This document shows, in pieces, positions 42,121 through 53,357 of a DNA stretch of 54,504 nt (its first letter is position 1; every line of letters starts with the position of its first letter). The notes under the pieces were generated by a model, which saw only the letters and a program-made list of their open reading frames with translations, was not told the origin of the DNA and made no database searches. This DNA comes from Herbaspirillum sp. CF444. Lineage in GTDB: Bacteria; Pseudomonadota; Gammaproteobacteria; Burkholderiales; Burkholderiaceae_D. Made by a program: the position numbers and the translations under genes. The DNA is taken from assembly GCF_000282135.1 (NCBI RefSeq), contig NZ_AKJW01000028.1:1-54504 (forward strand). The letters are read 5' to 3'.

Positions 42121-43152
42121 TTATCCCTTGTCCGACACGTTCGCATCCGTCGATGCGTGCGGCTTCCACGCGTCGGACGGCTTCAAGTCCAGCGCTGCGG
42201 ATTGCAGAATCTCGCAGCACAAATCTTCATAGCTCATGCCGGCTTGCCTGGCCGACATCGGCACCAGCGAATGACCGGTCATGCCCGGCGAGGTATTGAT
42301 CTCCAGCAGGAACGGCTCGTTGTCCGATGCACGCAGCATGAAATCCACGCGCGACCAGCCGCGGCAACCGAGCGCGTTATACGCCTTCACGGCGAGCTCC
42401 TGCACGCGCTGCGTCAGGGCTTCGTCGAGCGGCGCCGGACACAGATACTTGGTGTCGTCGGTGAAATACTTGTGCTGATAGTCGTAGTTGCCTTCCGGCG
42501 CGCGGATTTCGATGACCGGGTAGGCCTTGGCCTTGTTTTCTCCGCTGGTACCCTTGCCCAGCACCGGCACCGTCAGTTCGCGGCCGGTGACGAATTCCTC
42601 CGCCAGCACAACCGCGTCGTATCTGGCGCACAGGTTGAATGCGTCCTGCATGTCGGAATAACCCGCCACCTTGGCGATGCCGATGGTCGAGCCTTCATGC
42701 GGCGCCTTCAGCATCAGCGGCAGGCCGAGCACGTCCGGCACCTGGCGCAATTCTTCGCGCGGCGTCGCGGCGCTGTCGAGCACGATGAAACGCGGCGTCG
42801 GCAAGTCGTGACCAATCCAGATGCGCTTGGTCATGACCTTGTCCATCGCAATCGAAGACGCCATCACGCCGGGGCCGGTGTAGGGAATGCCGAGTTGTTC
42901 CAGCGCGCCTTGCAGCGTACCGTCTTCGCCATAGCGGCCGTGCAGCGCGATGAAGACGCGATCGAATTTCTCGGCTGCCAGTTCGGCCAGGCTGCGCTCG
43001 GCCGGATCGAAGGGATGCGCGTCGACGCCCTTGCTGCGCAGCGCTTTAAGGACGCCCGTACCGGACATCAGCGACACTTCGCGCTCGGCGGAACGGCCGC
43101 CGAACAGCACGCCGACTTTGCCGAATTGTTTGACCATGTTCGAGTCCGTCAT
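42121..43152 (-). CDS. ddlB: D-alanine-D-alanine ligase
   Basis: An ATP-grasp enzyme of 343 aa that makes the D-Ala-D-Ala dipeptide for MurF. It has [40 protein letters not shown] and [14 protein letters not shown]; the Tyr-containing loop is [11 protein letters not shown] at 43152 overlaps the murC stop (TGATG); a GTG one codon upstream is also possible, but the AGGGGG spacing favours ATG. Confidence 0.97.
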   Translation of the reverse strand: MTDSNMVKQFGKVGVLFGGRSAEREVSLMSGTGVLKALRSKGVDAHPFDPAERSLAELAAEKFDRVFIALHGRYGEDGTLQGALEQLGIPYTGPGVMASSIAMDKVMTKRIWIGHDLPTPRFIVLDSAATPREELRQVPDVLGLPLMLKAPHEGSTIGIAKVAGYSDMQDAFNLCARYDAVVLAEEFVTGRELTVPVLGKGTSGENKAKAYPVIEIRAPEGNYDYQHKYFTDDTKYLCPAPLDEALTQRVQELAVKAYNALGCRGWSRVDFMLRASDNEPFLLEINTSPGMTGHSLVPMSARQAGMSYEDLCCEILQSAALDLKPSDAWKPHASTDANVSDKG

Positions 43153-44576
43153 CACGCCCCCTGCCCTTGCGCATCCACGGATTGCGCCGTCAGTTTTGCC
43201 GGTACGCCGCTGATCGAGCCGGCGCCCATGGTCATGACGACGTCGCCGTCGCGCACCACATTCAGAATCGTGGTCGGCATGTCGGCGATGTCTTCGACGA
43301 ACACCGGTTCGACCTTGCCCGCCACACGCAGCGCATGCGCCAGCGCACGGCCGTCGGCGGCCACGATCGGTTGCTCGCCGGCGGAATACACCTCGGCCAG
43401 CACCAGCACGTCAGGCGTCGACAGCACCTTGACGAAGTCTTCGAACAGATCGCGTGTACGGGTGTAACGATGCGGCTGGAACGCCAGCACCAGACGGCGT
43501 CCCGGATAGGCGCCGCGCGCGGCGGAAATCGTCGCCGCGGTCTCGACCGGATGGTGACCGTAATCGTCCACCAGCGTGAACGAACCGGCCGGCTTGCCCG
43601 CTGCATCGAATAGCGGCACGTCGCCGTAACGCGTAAAGCGGCGGCCGACGCCGTTGAATTCGGTCAGCGCCTTTTGCGTGTCGGCGTCGGCCACGTCCAG
43701 TTCGCGCGCAATCGCCACGGCGGCGCAGGCGTTCTGCACGTTGTGCATGCCTGGTTGATTCAGGCTGACTTGCATCGGCGCATAGCCGTCCTGCATCACG
43801 GTGAATTCCATCTTGCCGTCGACTGCCTTGGCGTCCACCGCGCGGATGTCCGCATCTTCATGGAAGCCGTAGGTCAGGATGGGCTTGGAAATCATCGGCA
43901 TGATTTCGCGCACGTGCGGATCGTCCAGGCACAGCACGGCGACACCGTAGAACGGCAGACGCTGGGTGAACTCGACGAAGGCCTGCTTGAGCTTGGCGAA
44001 ATCGTGGTTGTAGGTTTCCATGTGATCGGCATCGATGTTCGTGATGACTTCGATCACCGGCGTCAGGTTCAGGAAGGACGCATCCGACTCGTCGGCTTCG
44101 GCCACGATGAAATCGCCCGAGCCGAGTTTGGCATTGGCGCCGGCGCTGGTCAGGCGACCGCCGATCACGAAGGTCGGATCGAGTCCGCCTTGCGCCAGCA
44201 CACTCGCCACCAAGCTGGTCGTGGTGGTCTTGCCATGCGTGCCGGCAATCGCGATGCCCTGCTTCAGTCGCATCAGTTCGCCCAGCATCACCGCGCGCGG
44301 CACGATGGGAATATGTTTCTTGCGCGCCGCCAGCACTTCCGGATTGTCGCCCTTGACCGCGGTCGAGGTGACGATGGCGTCGGCGTTGTCGATGTTCTCG
44401 GCAGCGTGACCGTAAAGGATGCGCGCACCCAGTTGCGCCAGGCGCTGCGTCGCCGCGTTGCTGCCCAGATCCGAGCCGGACACGCCATAACCGAGATTGA
44501 GCATGACTTCGGCAATGCCGCTCATTCCAGAGCCGCCGATGCCGACGAAGTGAATATTTTTAACCCGATGTTTCAT
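43152..44576 (-). CDS. murC: UDP-N-acetylmuramate-L-alanine ligase
   Basis: First Mur ligase, 474 aa, adding L-Ala to UDP-MurNAc. It has N-terminal [19 protein letters not shown]-loop [24 protein letters not shown] and [14 protein letters not shown]. It overlaps murG by four bases. Full length. Confidence 0.98.
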   Translation of the reverse strand: MKHRVKNIHFVGIGGSGMSGIAEVMLNLGYGVSGSDLGSNAATQRLAQLGARILYGHAAENIDNADAIVTSTAVKGDNPEVLAARKKHIPIVPRAVMLGELMRLKQGIAIAGTHGKTTTTSLVASVLAQGGLDPTFVIGGRLTSAGANAKLGSGDFIVAEADESDASFLNLTPVIEVITNIDADHMETYNHDFAKLKQAFVEFTQRLPFYGVAVLCLDDPHVREIMPMISKPILTYGFHEDADIRAVDAKAVDGKMEFTVMQDGYAPMQVSLNQPGMHNVQNACAAVAIARELDVADADTQKALTEFNGVGRRFTRYGDVPLFDAAGKPAGSFTLVDDYGHHPVETAATISAARGAYPGRRLVLAFQPHRYTRTRDLFEDFVKVLSTPDVLVLAEVYSAGEQPIVAADGRALAHALRVAGKVEPVFVEDIADMPTTILNVVRDGDVVMTMGAGSISGVPAKLTAQSVDAQGQGA

Positions 44577-45658
44577 TGCTTTACCAATCTTTCCAGCACC
44601 TGCGCAATCGCCTCATTGGCGTTGCGCCTGCCTTGTTCATACGCCGCCTGCGCCATCTTCAGGCAGGCAGGCCGATCCAACGTTTGCAGCAATGCCGCCA
44701 GGCTGTCCGGCGTCAACCCGGTCTGCGGCAGATGCACCGCGGCGTTGCTTTGCGCCATCCATTTGGCGTTGTCGCGCTGATGCGATGTGGTCGACGCCAC
44801 CAGCGGCACCAGCACGCTGGCAACACCGGCAGCGGTCAATTCCGATACGGTGATCGCGCCGGCGCGGCAGATCACCAGATCCGCGTCCGCATAACGGCGC
44901 GGCATGTCGTCGATGAAATCCACCACTTCCGCCTCGACGCCCGACTGCGCATACGCCGCGCGCAAGGCATCGATATGCTGCTTGCCCGACTGATGCGTCA
45001 CCCGCGGGCGCCGATCCGCCGGCAATTTCGCCAGTGCTGCCGGCACGCACTCGTTCAATACTTTGGCGCCCAGGCTGCCGCCGACCACCAGAATCCGCAA
45101 CGGACCGCTGTGCCCCGCATAACGCGACGCGGGTTCACCCAGGGCGATGATTTCCTTGCGCACCGGGTTGCCGGTCACTTCCGCCTTGCCGGCCGCCTTG
45201 CCGAAATCCGCCGGGAAACCGAACAGCACCTTGTCCGCCAATGGCGTCAGCGTCTTGTTCGACAACAACAGCGCCGCGTCCGCATTCACCAGCGCCAATG
45301 GCACGCCGCGCAGGCGCGCCATCGCACCGCCCGGCACCGTCACATAACCGCCCATGCCCAGCACCACATCCGGCTGCCGCCTGCCGATGATGCGGAAGCA
45401 CGCACCGAAGCTGGCGATCATGCGCCACACGCCTTTGACCGTATGCGCCAATCCTTTGCCGCGCAGACCGGCGAAGACGATGGAATCCATCTCGACGCCA
45501 TGCCTGGGCACCAGATCGCGCTCCATGCCGTGCGTCGTACCGAGCCAGGAAACCTGCCAGCCGCGCGCGCGCATGGTGTCGGCAATCGCCAGGCCCGGGA
45601 AAATATGCCCGCCGGTGCCTGCCGCCATGATCAGAAGGCGCTTGCCGGTCGGAGTCAT
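44573..45658 (-). CDS. murG: UDP-GlcNAc transferase to lipid I
   Basis: A GT28-family glycosyltransferase of 361 aa that converts lipid I to lipid II on the inner leaflet. The N-terminal [13 protein letters not shown] loop, [10 protein letters not shown] and the C-terminal donor-binding [15 protein letters not shown] are visible. It overlaps ftsW and murC by four bases each, so translation is coupled. Confidence 0.98.
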   Translation of the reverse strand: MTPTGKRLLIMAAGTGGHIFPGLAIADTMRARGWQVSWLGTTHGMERDLVPRHGVEMDSIVFAGLRGKGLAHTVKGVWRMIASFGACFRIIGRRQPDVVLGMGGYVTVPGGAMARLRGVPLALVNADAALLLSNKTLTPLADKVLFGFPADFGKAAGKAEVTGNPVRKEIIALGEPASRYAGHSGPLRILVVGGSLGAKVLNECVPAALAKLPADRRPRVTHQSGKQHIDALRAAYAQSGVEAEVVDFIDDMPRRYADADLVICRAGAITVSELTAAGVASVLVPLVASTTSHQRDNAKWMAQSNAAVHLPQTGLTPDSLAALLQTLDRPACLKMAQAAYEQGRRNANEAIAQVLERLVKQ

Positions 45659-46920
45659 AAGCGCCCTCCCCGCATCAGCACGCGATTCTCGTAATCGATG
45701 CGCAGCAAAATCGCCAGGCCGACGCAGTTGATCAGCACACCCGATCCGCCATAGCTCATCAGCGGCAAGGTCAAGCCCTTTGTCGGCAACAGGCCGAGGT
45801 TCACGCCCATGTTGATGAAGGCCTGCACGCCGATCCAGATGCCGATGCCCTTGGCGACCAGCCCGGCAAAAGTCAGATCCAGCGCAATCGCCTGACGGCC
45901 GATTTCAAACGCATGCTTGACCAGCCAGTAGAACAGCAAGACCACCACCAGCACGCCGGCGAAACCAAGTTCTTCGCCGATCACCGCCAGCAGGAAGTCG
46001 GTATGCGCTTCCGGCAGGTAGTGCAGCTTTTCCACGCTGCCGCCCAGGCCGACGCCAAACAGTTCGCCGCGACCGAAGGCGATCAGCGAGTGCGACAACT
46101 GATAAGCCTTGCCGAGTGCGTTTTCTTCCACCCACGGATTCATGTAAGCAAAAATCCGCTCGCGCCGCCAGGGCGACAAGATGATCACCAGCGAAAAAAT
46201 CCCGACCAGCGTGGCGCCGATGCCGCCGAACCAGACCCCGTTGATGCCGCCCAAAAACAGAATGCCCATGGCGATACAAACGATCACGCCGAACGCGCCG
46301 AGGTCGGGTTCCAGCAGCAACAGCAAACCGACCACGCCCACCGCCAGCGTCATCGGCAAAAATCCCTTGGTCAGCTTGTGCATCACCGCCTGCTTGCGCA
46401 CCGTGTAATCGGCGGCATACAAAACGATGAACAGCTTCATCAATTCGGACGGCTGCAAGTTGAACACCTTGAACGACAGCCAGCGCTTGGCGCCGTTGAC
46501 GCCCTTGCCGATGCCGGGCACCAGCACCATCGCCAGCAGAATCAGCGTGACCACGAACAGGTAGGGCGCAACTTTCTGCCAGGTCTCGATCTTGATGCGG
46601 AACACCATCAGGCCGACCACCAGCGACACGCAGATGAACATCGCCTGACGGATCAGGAAATGCGACGTCTTGTAATTCGCATATTTGGGCGAGTCAGGCA
46701 GCGCGATCGACGCCGAATACACCATGACCATGCCGAACAGCATCAGCAGCAAGACTACCCACACCAGCGGCTGGTCGTACTCCATCATGCGCGAACGCTG
46801 CTCGATGCCGCTGATGCCCTTCAGGCTGCCGCTATTGCTGCTCGCGCGCGCACTGCCGCGCACGCCGGGCTCATCCTTGGCGCCGAACCAGCCGGTGATC
46901 GAGGGCAGGGTCAGTTTCAT
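45655..46920 (-). CDS. ftsW: Lipid II polymerase FtsW (SEDS family)
   Basis: A 421-aa SEDS glycosyltransferase that polymerises septal peptidoglycan together with FtsI. A cytoplasmic N-terminal stretch of about 50 residues precedes ten or so membrane segments. Family motifs are [48 protein letters not shown] and [13 protein letters not shown] at 46920 overlaps the murD stop (TGATG); a GTG one codon upstream is possible. Confidence 0.97.
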   Translation of the reverse strand: MKLTLPSITGWFGAKDEPGVRGSARASSNSGSLKGISGIEQRSRMMEYDQPLVWVVLLLMLFGMVMVYSASIALPDSPKYANYKTSHFLIRQAMFICVSLVVGLMVFRIKIETWQKVAPYLFVVTLILLAMVLVPGIGKGVNGAKRWLSFKVFNLQPSELMKLFIVLYAADYTVRKQAVMHKLTKGFLPMTLAVGVVGLLLLLEPDLGAFGVIVCIAMGILFLGGINGVWFGGIGATLVGIFSLVIILSPWRRERIFAYMNPWVEENALGKAYQLSHSLIAFGRGELFGVGLGGSVEKLHYLPEAHTDFLLAVIGEELGFAGVLVVVLLFYWLVKHAFEIGRQAIALDLTFAGLVAKGIGIWIGVQAFINMGVNLGLLPTKGLTLPLMSYGGSGVLINCVGLAILLRIDYENRVLMRGGRL

Positions 46921-49052
46921 CACATCACCTCACCGCGCGACAAGGCCACTTCACGCACCGCGTCGACAAATACTTCGGCGCGATGCGCATAGTTGCGAAA
47001 CATGTCGAAACTGGCGCAGGCCGGCGACAGCAACACGGCGTCGCCGCCTTGCGCCATTCCGGCGGCCTTTTCGACAGCTTCTTCCAGCGTCGCGCAATCG
47101 ATCAGTTCGACGCCGCTGTCGGCAACCGCAGAGCGAATGACGCCGGCATCGCGACCGATCAGGAACACGGCGCGGCCATACTTCGACAACGGTTCCGCCA
47201 ACGGCGAGAAATCCTGGCCCTTGCCGTCGCCACCGGCGATCAGCAACAGGCGATTGGGCTTGCCGCCGTGGCCGAGGCCGTTCAATGCGGCAACCGTCGC
47301 ACCGACGTTGGTGCCTTTGCTGTCGTCGTAATATTCAACCTCGCGTATCGTCGTCACCAGCTCGACGCGATGCGGCTCGCCGGTGTAATCGCGCAAGCCG
47401 TGCAACAGGTTCGCCAGCGGCAGATCGGCCGCACGGCACAATGCCAGCGCCGCCAGACCGTTCGAGGCGTTGTGCAACCCCCGGATCTTCAGCGCGTCGA
47501 CCGGCATCAGGCGCTTGAGCAGGAAAGGCTGCTCGACGACTTCTTTCGGATCTTTCTTGCGGCGGCGGCCTTCGGGTTTCTCTTCGTCTTCGATCGCGAC
47601 GGCGGCGGCCAGCCACAGCATGCCGTTTTCATCGACTAGGCCGAAACTGCCGGCCTTCTTCGGCTCGTCCAGGCCGAAACTCGACACGGTGGCGCCGGGC
47701 ACTGCCATCGCCATCACGGCGGCATCATCGCGATTGAGCACGCGCACGGTCTTCTCGCCGAAAATCCGCGCCTTGTCGGCGGCGTAGGCGTCCATGCTGC
47801 CATGCCAATCCAGATGGTCTTGCGTGATGTTCAATACGGTGGCGGCATCGGCCTGCAGGCTGTACGTCGTGTGCAGCTGGAAGCTCGACAATTCGAGCAC
47901 CCAGGCTTGCGGCAGGATGCCTTCGTACACCCGCTCCGGTTCCGGCGGCGGCAGTTCGAGCTGGAGCGGTGCGCTGTCGTCTTCATCGAGAAGCGAGGTC
48001 TGTGCTGGAGCAACAACATCTTCCGTCTCCGCCGTTTCCGCGCCATGTTCAGCAACGTCGTCGGCGTTTGCTTCTTCCACACGCGGCTCGGAGGCTTGTT
48101 CTTGCGAAGCCGATGCGTCGACATGCTCTTGCGCAGCTTCGGCACTCTCTTCCGGCGCGACGACGGCGACCGTCAGACTGTCGTTCAGGCCGATGTGTGC
48201 GGCTTGCGCCGGCTGCTCATGCTCTGCTTCATCCGATGCTTCATCCGATGCTTCATCCGATGCTTCATCCGATGCTTCATCCGATGCTTCGGCCAATGGT
48301 TCAGGCAAGGTTTCTGCTGCGGTAACAGGCTCGGCTTGCTCAGTCAGCTCCAGCTGGCGCGAGGCTTCTTCTGCAGCAGCTTGTGCTGCGGCTGCTTCCT
48401 TCGCCGCTGCGGCGTCGATTTCAGCCTGCGCTTCGGCTTGTTGGGCTGCAATAGCCGCAGCAGCTTCCGCCTCGGCCCGGGCTGCCGCTTCTTCCTCGGC
48501 TCTTTGCGCAGCGACCACGATCGCGTGGGCCGCGTCTTCGATCAGTGCTTCGCGCAAGACATCCAGCGCCGCCGGGCTGATGTTGCCGGCGACCTTGGTG
48601 GTCAATCCGGCACGGCGGCACAGCATGCCGGTCAGGCTGGTGACGGTGGTCTTGCCGTTGGTGCCGGTGATCGCCAACACCTTGGGCGCGTAGGCGCGCT
48701 CTTCACGCAAGGCGGCCAGCGCCTGGGCGAACAATTCCATCTCGCCCCACAGCGGGATATTTTTCTCTGCCGCCGCAGCGGACAACACGGCCAGGTCGCG
48801 TTCCGGCGCCAGGCCCGGACTGACGGCGACGAAATCGATGCCGTCCAGCAGTTCTGCTGCAAAAACCTTGCCGCCGACGAATTCGCTCTCTGTCGATGCT
48901 GCTCGCAGCACAGCCAGACGCTCGGCTACGGCCTGCTCTTCGCGCGTGTCGGCCACACGCACGCGCGCGCCGCAGTAGACCAGCCACTGCGCCATCGCCA
49001 GACCGGATTCACCCAGTCCAAGTACCAGAGCGTGTTTATCGACGTAATTCAT
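46920..49052 (-). CDS. murD: UDP-N-acetylmuramoyl-L-alanine-D-glutamate ligase with a large low-complexity insertion
   Basis: The second Mur ligase, adding D-Glu. At 710 aa it is about 210-260 residues longer than usual. Core motifs are intact: [14 protein letters not shown] at the N-terminus, P-loop [13 protein letters not shown] (residues 128-140), [16 protein letters not shown] (385-400), [17 protein letters not shown] sequence, [10 protein letters not shown] and [12 protein letters not shown]. Between [15 protein letters not shown] (ends 170) and [10 protein letters not shown] (from 381) lie about 205 residues, first an Ala/Glu helix-like stretch (175-235), then EASD repeats (255-275), then an acidic disordered part. 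The frame is continuous, so this is a real insertion in a surface loop of the central ATPase domain. A smaller insertion ([17 protein letters not shown]) precedes [11 protein letters not shown]. Confidence 0.93.
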   Translation of the reverse strand: MNYVDKHALVLGLGESGLAMAQWLVYCGARVRVADTREEQAVAERLAVLRAASTESEFVGGKVFAAELLDGIDFVAVSPGLAPERDLAVLSAAAAEKNIPLWGEMELFAQALAALREERAYAPKVLAITGTNGKTTVTSLTGMLCRRAGLTTKVAGNISPAALDVLREALIEDAAHAIVVAAQRAEEEAAARAEAEAAAAIAAQQAEAQAEIDAAAAKEAAAAQAAAEEASRQLELTEQAEPVTAAETLPEPLAEASDEASDEASDEASDEASDEAEHEQPAQAAHIGLNDSLTVAVVAPEESAEAAQEHVDASASQEQASEPRVEEANADDVAEHGAETAETEDVVAPAQTSLLDEDDSAPLQLELPPPEPERVYEGILPQAWVLELSSFQLHTTYSLQADAATVLNITQDHLDWHGSMDAYAADKARIFGEKTVRVLNRDDAAVMAMAVPGATVSSFGLDEPKKAGSFGLVDENGMLWLAAAVAIEDEEKPEGRRRKKDPKEVVEQPFLLKRLMPVDALKIRGLHNASNGLAALALCRAADLPLANLLHGLRDYTGEPHRVELVTTIREVEYYDDSKGTNVGATVAALNGLGHGGKPNRLLLIAGGDGKGQDFSPLAEPLSKYGRAVFLIGRDAGVIRSAVADSGVELIDCATLEEAVEKAAGMAQGGDAVLLSPACASFDMFRNYAHRAEVFVDAVREVALSRGEVM
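48226..48290. repeat. 12-bp tandem repeat inside murD
   Basis: Five perfect copies of GCTTCATCCGAT (48226-48285) plus a partial sixth encode (EASD)5-EA in MurD. Because the unit is four codons, gain or loss of copies keeps the frame. The repeats are identical at every third position, which indicates recent expansion rather than old selected protein sequence. Confidence 0.95.
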
Positions 49053-49088
49053 TCTTTAATACCTGAGTCTTTCCAATGCAATTCGCTT

Positions 49089-49191
49089 AGAGCGGTTAAT
49101 AAAGCGTCGATGGCAAGGCGCGCCGACGAAGACAGTACGAGAGTACGGCTAGGAGAAGCAACGCCGCCAGCGGCGCTTTATTAGCCGCTCT
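49089..49191. repeat. 103-bp palindromic, Correia-like element overlapping the mraY stop codon (element B)
   Basis: Terminal arms AGAGCGGTTAATAAAGCG (49089-49106) and the complement with one mismatch (49174-49191) are centred at 49140. Inner pairs share that centre: TGGC/GCCA (49111-49114, 49166-49169), GGCG/CGCC (49117-49120, 49162-49165), and central GTAC-GAGA-GTAC (49135-49146). The mraY stop codon (49191-49193) begins in the right arm. Core words GGCAAGGCG, GACGAAG, ACAGTAC, AGTACGG and GCAACGCC occur in the same order as in Neisseria Correia elements as I remember them. It fills most of the 138-base mraY-murD gap. Confidence 0.8.
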
Positions 49192-50360
49192 CAACGCAAC
49201 TTCAGCGTCGACAGACCGAACAGCACCAGCATCATCGTGATGATCCAGAAGCGCACCACGACTTGTGTTTCTTTCCAGCCTTTTTGTTCATAGTGATGAT
49301 GCAGCGGCGCCATCAGCAGCACGCGCTTGCCCACGCCGTAGCGTTTCTTGGTGAACTTGAAATAAGCCACCTGAATCATCACCGACAGGGTTTCCACCAC
49401 GAAGATGCCGCCCATGATGAACAAGACGATTTCCTGGCGCACGATCACCGCGATGGTACCGAGCGCACCGCCCAGCGCCAGTGCGCCGACGTCGCCCATG
49501 AACACCTGCGCCGGATAAGCGTTGTACCAGAGGAAAGCCAGGCCCGCGCCGGCCATCGCGCCGCAGAAAATCAGCAGTTCGCCCGCGCCCGGAATGTGCG
49601 GAATGAACAGGTATCTGGCATAGCTGGCGCTGCCGGTCAGGTAAGCAAAGATGCCCAGCGCACCGCCGACCAGCACCGTCGGCATGATCGCCAGACCGTC
49701 CAGACCGTCGGTCAGATTGACCGCGTTGCTGGTGCCGACGATGACGAAATAGGTCAGGGCAATGAAGCCCCACACGCCCAGCGGATAGCTGACGGTCTTG
49801 AAGAACGGCACGATCAGGTCGGCCTTGGGCGGCAGATCGAGGTTGAAACCCGACTGCACCCAGGCGAAAAACAGGTCCAGCACCTTCATGTTGCTGACTT
49901 CGGACACCGAGAACGCCAGATAAAACGCCGCCACCAAGCCGATCAGCGATTGCCAGAAATACTTTTCGCGCGAGCGCATGCCGTTGGGATCCTTGTAGAC
50001 CACCTTGCGGTAGTCGTCGACCCAGCCGATGGCGCCGAAACCCAGCGTGACGATCAGCACGATCCAGACGAAACGGTTGCTGAGGTCCGCCCACAGCAAG
50101 GTCGAAATGCCGATGCCGATCAGGATCAGCACGCCGCCCATGGTGGGGGTGCCGGATTTGACCAGATGCGTTTGCGGGCCGTCGGTACGCACGGCCTGGC
50201 CGACCTTGAGGCGGGTCAGCATGCGAATCACCGCCGGACCGGCGACGAGGCCGATCAACAGCGCCGTCAGCGTCGCGAACACGGCGCGGAAGGTGATGAA
50301 GTTGAATACGCGCAGGAAACTGAAGTCCTGCTGAAAATTCTGAGCCAGCCAAAGCAGCAT
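49191..50360 (-). CDS. mraY: Phospho-N-acetylmuramoyl-pentapeptide transferase
   Basis: An inner-membrane enzyme of 389 aa that makes lipid I from UDP-MurNAc-pentapeptide and undecaprenyl phosphate. About ten membrane segments. Catalytic Asp motifs are [10 protein letters not shown] and [10 protein letters not shown], with [11 protein letters not shown] and [15 protein letters not shown] (His motif) in the second half. The start is taken at MLLWLAQNF (50360), which gives the family length; the open frame extends further into murF. It starts one base after the murF stop. Confidence 0.97.
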   Translation of the reverse strand: MLLWLAQNFQQDFSFLRVFNFITFRAVFATLTALLIGLVAGPAVIRMLTRLKVGQAVRTDGPQTHLVKSGTPTMGGVLILIGIGISTLLWADLSNRFVWIVLIVTLGFGAIGWVDDYRKVVYKDPNGMRSREKYFWQSLIGLVAAFYLAFSVSEVSNMKVLDLFFAWVQSGFNLDLPPKADLIVPFFKTVSYPLGVWGFIALTYFVIVGTSNAVNLTDGLDGLAIMPTVLVGGALGIFAYLTGSASYARYLFIPHIPGAGELLIFCGAMAGAGLAFLWYNAYPAQVFMGDVGALALGGALGTIAVIVRQEIVLFIMGGIFVVETLSVMIQVAYFKFTKKRYGVGKRVLLMAPLHHHYEQKGWKETQVVVRFWIITMMLVLFGLSTLKLR

Positions 50361-50361
50361 G

Positions 50362-51807
50362 TTAATGAGTCTCCTGGTGAAGTGGCGCGCCGGACTGCAA
50401 CTGCGCCCCGACCAAATGCTGCACAACGCGCTCCATCTTCATGAAGCGCGAACCTTTTACCAACACTGTCGCCGTGGCGGATGCGACCTCTTGGGCGGCG
50501 GCGCTCACGGTGTCGATGGTGTCGAAATGCCGCGCCGGGAAAGATGCTCCCGGCACGGCGTTGTATTCGTTGATGGCGTCGCGCATGGCGTCGCCGAAAC
50601 CGAGGAAATGCTCGATGCCGCGCGCACGTGCGTAGGCGCCGATCTCTTGGTGGAATTTGGGCCCTTCGTTGCCGACCTCGCCCATGTCGCCCAGCACCAG
50701 CACGCGCGGCGCGGCGGTCTGCGCCAGCACGTCGATGGCGGCGCGCACCGAATCCGGATTGGCGTTGTAAGTGTCGTCGATCACCAGCGCGCCGCTGATG
50801 GCAGCCTTGCGCTGGAGGCGGCCACTAACCGGCGCGAATGCTTCCAGTCCGCGCACCACGGCAGCGGCGTCAATGCCGGCGCCCAGTGCGCAGGCCGTCG
50901 CCGCCAGGGCATTGCGCACATTGTGCTCACCGACTGCGGCCAGATTGATCTCGAATTGTTGCAATTGTTGCGTCTGGCCATTGATGCTGGCGGTAACTTT
51001 AATCAGGCTGCCGAATTGTTGCGCCTGATATGTCGCGCTGACGTCGGCATCCGCGTTCAGGCCGAAGCTCAGCACCGGACGCTCGCCAGCCAGCTCGCGC
51101 CAGACCCAGGCGTACTCGTCCTCGGCCGGAAACACGGCGATGCCGTCCGCCGGCAAAGCGGCAAACACGGCGCCGTTCTCGCGGGCGACGGCTTCCACCG
51201 TGGCCATGAATTCCTGATGTTCGCGCTGCGCGTTATTGACCAGCGCCAGCGTCGGCCGTGCGATCTCGGCCAACACGGCGATCTCGCCCGGATGGTTCAT
51301 GCCCAGTTCGACGACGGCGGCATGATGCTGCGCTTGCAGGCGGAACAAGGTCAGCGGCACGCCGATTTCGTTGTTGAAGTTGCCGCGCGTGGCCAGGCTG
51401 TGGTCTTCGCCGAATGCCGCCGACAGAATCGACGCAATCATTTCCTTGACGGTGGTCTTGCCGTTGCTGCCGGTGACGGCAATCACGGGAATCGCGAATT
51501 GCTGACGCCAGTGACGCGCGATCCGGCCCAGCGCCGCACGCGTATCCGGCACGACGATGGCCGGGATGCTCAGACCTGCCGGCACACGCTCCACCACCAC
51601 GGCGGCAGCGCCCAGGCCGGCGACGGCGTCGAGGAAGTCGTGCGCGTCGAAACGCTCGCCGCGCAAGGCGACGAACAGATTGCCGGGCGCGACAGCGCGG
51701 CTGTCGGTGGTGACGCCGCGCACCGTGAAGTCGCCGCCGGCCTTATGCACGTTATGCACGGTTGCGCCATCCAGCCACTGCGTCAGTTGTTCAAGCGTCG
51801 CCTGCAC
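50362..51807 (-). CDS. murF: UDP-MurNAc-tripeptide D-alanyl-D-alanine ligase
   Basis: The last cytoplasmic Mur ligase, 481 aa. It has [21 protein letters not shown]-loop [28 protein letters not shown] and [16 protein letters not shown]. The start is GTG overlapping the murE stop (TAGTG), with GGAGG six bases upstream. Full length. Confidence 0.97.
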   Translation of the reverse strand: MQATLEQLTQWLDGATVHNVHKAGGDFTVRGVTTDSRAVAPGNLFVALRGERFDAHDFLDAVAGLGAAAVVVERVPAGLSIPAIVVPDTRAALGRIARHWRQQFAIPVIAVTGSNGKTTVKEMIASILSAAFGEDHSLATRGNFNNEIGVPLTLFRLQAQHHAAVVELGMNHPGEIAVLAEIARPTLALVNNAQREHQEFMATVEAVARENGAVFAALPADGIAVFPAEDEYAWVWRELAGERPVLSFGLNADADVSATYQAQQFGSLIKVTASINGQTQQLQQFEINLAAVGEHNVRNALAATACALGAGIDAAAVVRGLEAFAPVSGRLQRKAAISGALVIDDTYNANPDSVRAAIDVLAQTAAPRVLVLGDMGEVGNEGPKFHQEIGAYARARGIEHFLGFGDAMRDAINEYNAVPGASFPARHFDTIDTVSAAAQEVASATATVLVKGSRFMKMERVVQHLVGAQLQSGAPLHQETH

Positions 51808-53357
51808 TATGCGCCTCCCATCATCGTGGCGCGCGCGGCCAGGGCCAGCGCGACGTGGTCGGCATCAAGGAAGGGATATTTCTTGCCGGCGATTTCCTGA
51901 TAGGTTTCGTGGCCCTTGCCGGCCAGCAGGACGACATCCTGCTTGACCGCGTGACGCACCGCCCACAGGATGGCGCCGGCGCGATCGGTCATGACGTGCG
52001 GCACGATGCGCCCCATGCCGCTCTTGATGTGCGAAATGATGACGTTGGGATCTTCGCTGCGCGGATTGTCGCTGGTGAGGATCACGTGATCGGCCAGTTC
52101 GGACACCGCGCCCATCTCCGGACGCTTGCCCGGATCGCGATCGCCGCCGCAGCCAAAGACACACCACAGCTCGCCGCCGCGTTGGCCGGCAACCTGGCGC
52201 AAGGCGGTCAAGGTTTTTTCCAGCGCATCGGGCGTGTGCGCGTAGTCGATCACGATCAGCGGCACTTCCTGGCCGCCGAACTGTTGCATCCGACCCGGCA
52301 CGGCGGTCAGCGTGGCGATCACCGCCAGTGCGGCATCCCAGCCGGTGCCCTTGGCCAGCATGACGCCGAGGATGCCCAGCACGTTGCTGACATTGAACTG
52401 CCCCACCAGTTGCGTCTTGATCTGACCCGAACCAAATGGCGATTCAATATGGAAGCTGGTGCCGGTGTTGGTGCTGCGGATCGCCGATGCGCGCAGCACG
52501 GGCACGCCGTCCGCAACGATATCGCCCAGCGAATAGCCGATGACCGGAATATTCTTGGCCTGCACGTAAGGAATCAGACGCTGCCCCATCTGGTCGTCCA
52601 GATTGATGACGGCATGCTGCAGGCCCGGCGAATCGAACAACTGGATCTTGGCGGCTTCGTAGGCAATCATGTCGCCGTGATAGTCGAGATGATCGCGCGT
52701 GAAATTGGTGAACAAGGCGACGTCGACGTGCAAACCGTTCAGACGTCCCTGATCGAGCCCGATGGACGAGGCTTCAATCGCCAGCACCGCCGCCCGCGCC
52801 GTGCGCAGGTCGGCCAGCTTGCGTTGCAGCAGCACCGCGTCCGGCGTGGTGTAACCGGTGACGTCGAATGCGTGCGGCTTGCCGTCCTGGAACGTGCCCA
52901 CGCCCAGCGTGCCGATCACCGCTGCCGGCGCCGACGAACCTTGCAGGCGCGACAACGCCATGCCCAGCCAGTACGAGCACGAGGTCTTGCCGTTGGTGCC
53001 GGTCACCGCGACGCTGAACATGTCCTTGTCGGGCTGCTTGTAATACATGCTGGCGGCGAAACCGGCCAGATGCTTCAGACCGGTGACGCCGAAATGCGGC
53101 AAATCTTCCTGGTCGTCCCAGGTGAATCCGGCTTCTTCGTAGACGACCGCTGCCGCGCCGCGCTCGATGGCGTCGGTGATATAGCGGCGGCCGTCGGCGC
53201 TGTCGCCAGGATAGGCAAAAAACACGTCGCCGGCCTGCACGCGGCGCGAGTCGGCTGTTAAATTCGCCGTTAAATTCGCAGTCTGACTGACGTTGGCAGC
53301 GGCAATGCCGTGCAGCCAGTCCACAATCTTTTGCGCGGAAAGCATCGTCGCAGGCAT
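51807..53357 (-). CDS. murE: UDP-MurNAc-L-Ala-D-Glu-meso-diaminopimelate ligase
   Basis: A Mur ligase of 516 aa adding meso-diaminopimelate, shown by the DNPR specificity motif in LTSDNPRSEDP. The P-loop is AVTGTNGKTSCSYWL; substrate binding is at TGYTTPDAVLL, and ASSIGLDQGRL is conserved. Near the N-terminus SQTANLTANLTADSRRV includes a small four-residue duplication (see 53257-53280). ATG overlaps the ftsI stop by one base. Confidence 0.97.
   Translation of the reverse strand: MPATMLSAQKIVDWLHGIAAANVSQTANLTANLTADSRRVQAGDVFFAYPGDSADGRRYITDAIERGAAAVVYEEAGFTWDDQEDLPHFGVTGLKHLAGFAASMYYKQPDKDMFSVAVTGTNGKTSCSYWLGMALSRLQGSSAPAAVIGTLGVGTFQDGKPHAFDVTGYTTPDAVLLQRKLADLRTARAAVLAIEASSIGLDQGRLNGLHVDVALFTNFTRDHLDYHGDMIAYEAAKIQLFDSPGLQHAVINLDDQMGQRLIPYVQAKNIPVIGYSLGDIVADGVPVLRASAIRSTNTGTSFHIESPFGSGQIKTQLVGQFNVSNVLGILGVMLAKGTGWDAALAVIATLTAVPGRMQQFGGQEVPLIVIDYAHTPDALEKTLTALRQVAGQRGGELWCVFGCGGDRDPGKRPEMGAVSELADHVILTSDNPRSEDPNVIISHIKSGMGRIVPHVMTDRAGAILWAVRHAVKQDVVLLAGKGHETYQEIAGKKYPFLDADHVALALAARATMMGGA
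53257..53280. repeat. 12-bp tandem duplication in murE
   Basis: GTTAAATTCGCC and GTTAAATTCGCA lie side by side and encode the repeated TANL/TANL-type residues in the N-terminal linker of MurE, just before the conserved TADSRRV. They are AT-rich compared with the surrounding gene, and the duplication is in frame. Confidence 0.85.

Noticed and set aside
41098..43467. 789-codon open frame opposite ftsA-ftsQ-ddlB-murC
   Set aside because: It spans several genuine, overlapping minus-strand genes and has no motif of its own.
48226..48290. Tandem repeats as a CRISPR array
   Set aside because: Units are 12 bp, contiguous and without spacers, and lie inside murD.
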